Assembly (NCBI GenBank): GCA_020346805.1
Contig: CP070790.1
Span: 2,865,627-2,880,601, forward strand
Direction of reading: 5' to 3'
DNA from: Planctomycetota bacterium
GTDB taxonomy: Bacteria > Planctomycetota > Phycisphaerae > UBA1845 > PWPN01
Length of the DNA: 14,975 nucleotides
The notes below the pieces were generated by a model. The model searched no databases. It worked only from the letters and a program-made list of their open reading frames with translations, and was not told where the DNA came from. A program made the position numbers and the translations under genes. Below, piece after piece: positions 14,345 to 14,975 of this stretch. Positions within the stretch are counted from its first letter, which is position 1. Each line of letters starts with the position of its first letter.

Positions 14345-14959
14345 ATGATAAAACTGGGTGTTCTAATTTCCGGCGGCGGTCGTACCCTGATAAATATTTT
14401 AGAATATATCGAACGAGGCGAATTAGACGCCCGGGTAGCCCTGGTGATCTCCTCGTTATCCAAGGTTAAGGGCGTTGAGCGCGCCCAGGCCGCCGGCCTG
14501 TCGGTTACCATCATCCGCAAGAAAGATCATCCCGACGTGGACGAATTCAGTCGGCTCATCGCCGAGGAACTCGACAAATACAAGGTGGATCTTGCATGTC
14601 AGGCCGGCTGGATGTGTTACTGGAAAATCCCCGACCGCTGGTTGGGGAAGGTGATGAATATCCATCCCGGCCTGCTGCCCAAGTTCGGGGGCCAGGGCTT
14701 CTACGGTCACCACGTCCACGAGGCGGTATTGGCCGCCGGCGAAACCGAAAGCGGCTGCACCGTTCATTTTGCCGACAACGAATACGACGCCGGCCACATT
14801 ATCCTGCAGCGAAAAGTCCCCGTCCTCCCCGACGATAATCCGGACACCCTGGCCAACCGAGTTTTCGAACAGGAATGCATCGCTTATCCGGAGGCCATTA
14901 GATTGTTTGCTAAAGGACAACTTGTCCTCAAGGACAACCGCGTCGAGATTCGCCGATAG
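14345..14959 (+). CDS. purN: Phosphoribosylglycinamide formyltransferase (PurN type)
   Basis: Transfers a formyl group from 10-formyltetrahydrofolate to GAR, the third step of purine synthesis. The 204-residue product starts at an ATG ten bases after AAGGTGA (14328-14334). The N-terminal nucleotide-binding half has GVLISGGGRTLINI (usually SGNGSNL in enterobacterial PurN). The catalytic half has QAGWMCYWKIP, then MNIHPGLLPKFGGQGFYG with N105 and H107, and GCTVHFADNEYDAGHIILQ with D148, matching the Asn-His-Asp triad of the family. Length is normal. The SGGGRT loop departs from the classical phosphate-binding sequence, so a related formyltransferase activity cannot be excluded. It follows ileS by 78 bp on the same strand; no other purine genes are in the window. 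Confidence 0.88.
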   Translation: MIKLGVLISGGGRTLINILEYIERGELDARVALVISSLSKVKGVERAQAAGLSVTIIRKKDHPDVDEFSRLIAEELDKYKVDLACQAGWMCYWKIPDRWLGKVMNIHPGLLPKFGGQGFYGHHVHEAVLAAGETESGCTVHFADNEYDAGHIILQRKVPVLPDDNPDTLANRVFEQECIAYPEAIRLFAKGQLVLKDNRVEIRR

Positions 14960-14975
14960 GCACCTTGTACGAATC

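Noticed and set aside
1..14975. Mobile elements, CRISPR arrays, tRNA or rRNA genes
   Set aside because: I found no transposase or integrase motif, no regularly spaced direct repeats, no T-loop/CCA-type sequence in gaps, and no rRNA-like stretch.

Overview
The window looks like an ordinary chromosomal stretch of a Gram-negative bacterium, most likely a planctomycete. That placement is an inference from protein features: a Tat-exported Gfo/Idh/MocA oxidoreductase next to a HEAT-repeat protein, a type 2 isoleucyl-tRNA synthetase with a PHPGH signature and a WWWPQGG segment, a glutamate 5-kinase with an extended N-terminus, and a Kdo transferase that implies lipopolysaccharide. I see no insertion sequence, integrase, CRISPR array, tRNA or rRNA.

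Left part (1-2550): a sodium:solute symporter cut by the window edge runs rightward and converges on two leftward genes, a DUF167/YggU protein and scpB. A possible 38-codon ORF lies just upstream of the DUF167 gene. Middle (2551-5248): a 474-bp divergent gap with an operator-like palindrome precedes a secreted NAD(P)-dependent sugar-type oxidoreductase and a HEAT-repeat protein, probably one transcription unit. Next comes a 409-bp AT-rich convergent gap. On the minus strand it holds an extended -10 promoter about 290 bp upstream of a perfect 11-bp terminator hairpin, with further nested stems between them. This is the best candidate for an undescribed element, possibly a small RNA gene. From 8094 leftward, waaA and proB overlap by 23 bp.

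Right part (8100-14975), all rightward: a lipoprotein of unknown family behind a promoter with two palindromes; a 200-bp leader with a short ORF and an intrinsic terminator placed just before a MATE efflux gene (possible attenuator); ileS with a hairpin-rich leader; and a PurN-type formyltransferase.

The protein genes are mostly housekeeping: chromosome segregation, proline synthesis, LPS core, tRNA charging and purine synthesis. No multi-gene novel system is visible. The observations worth follow-up are non-coding: the putative small RNA, the MATE leader, and the palindromes at two promoters. All were read by eye without folding or database search.
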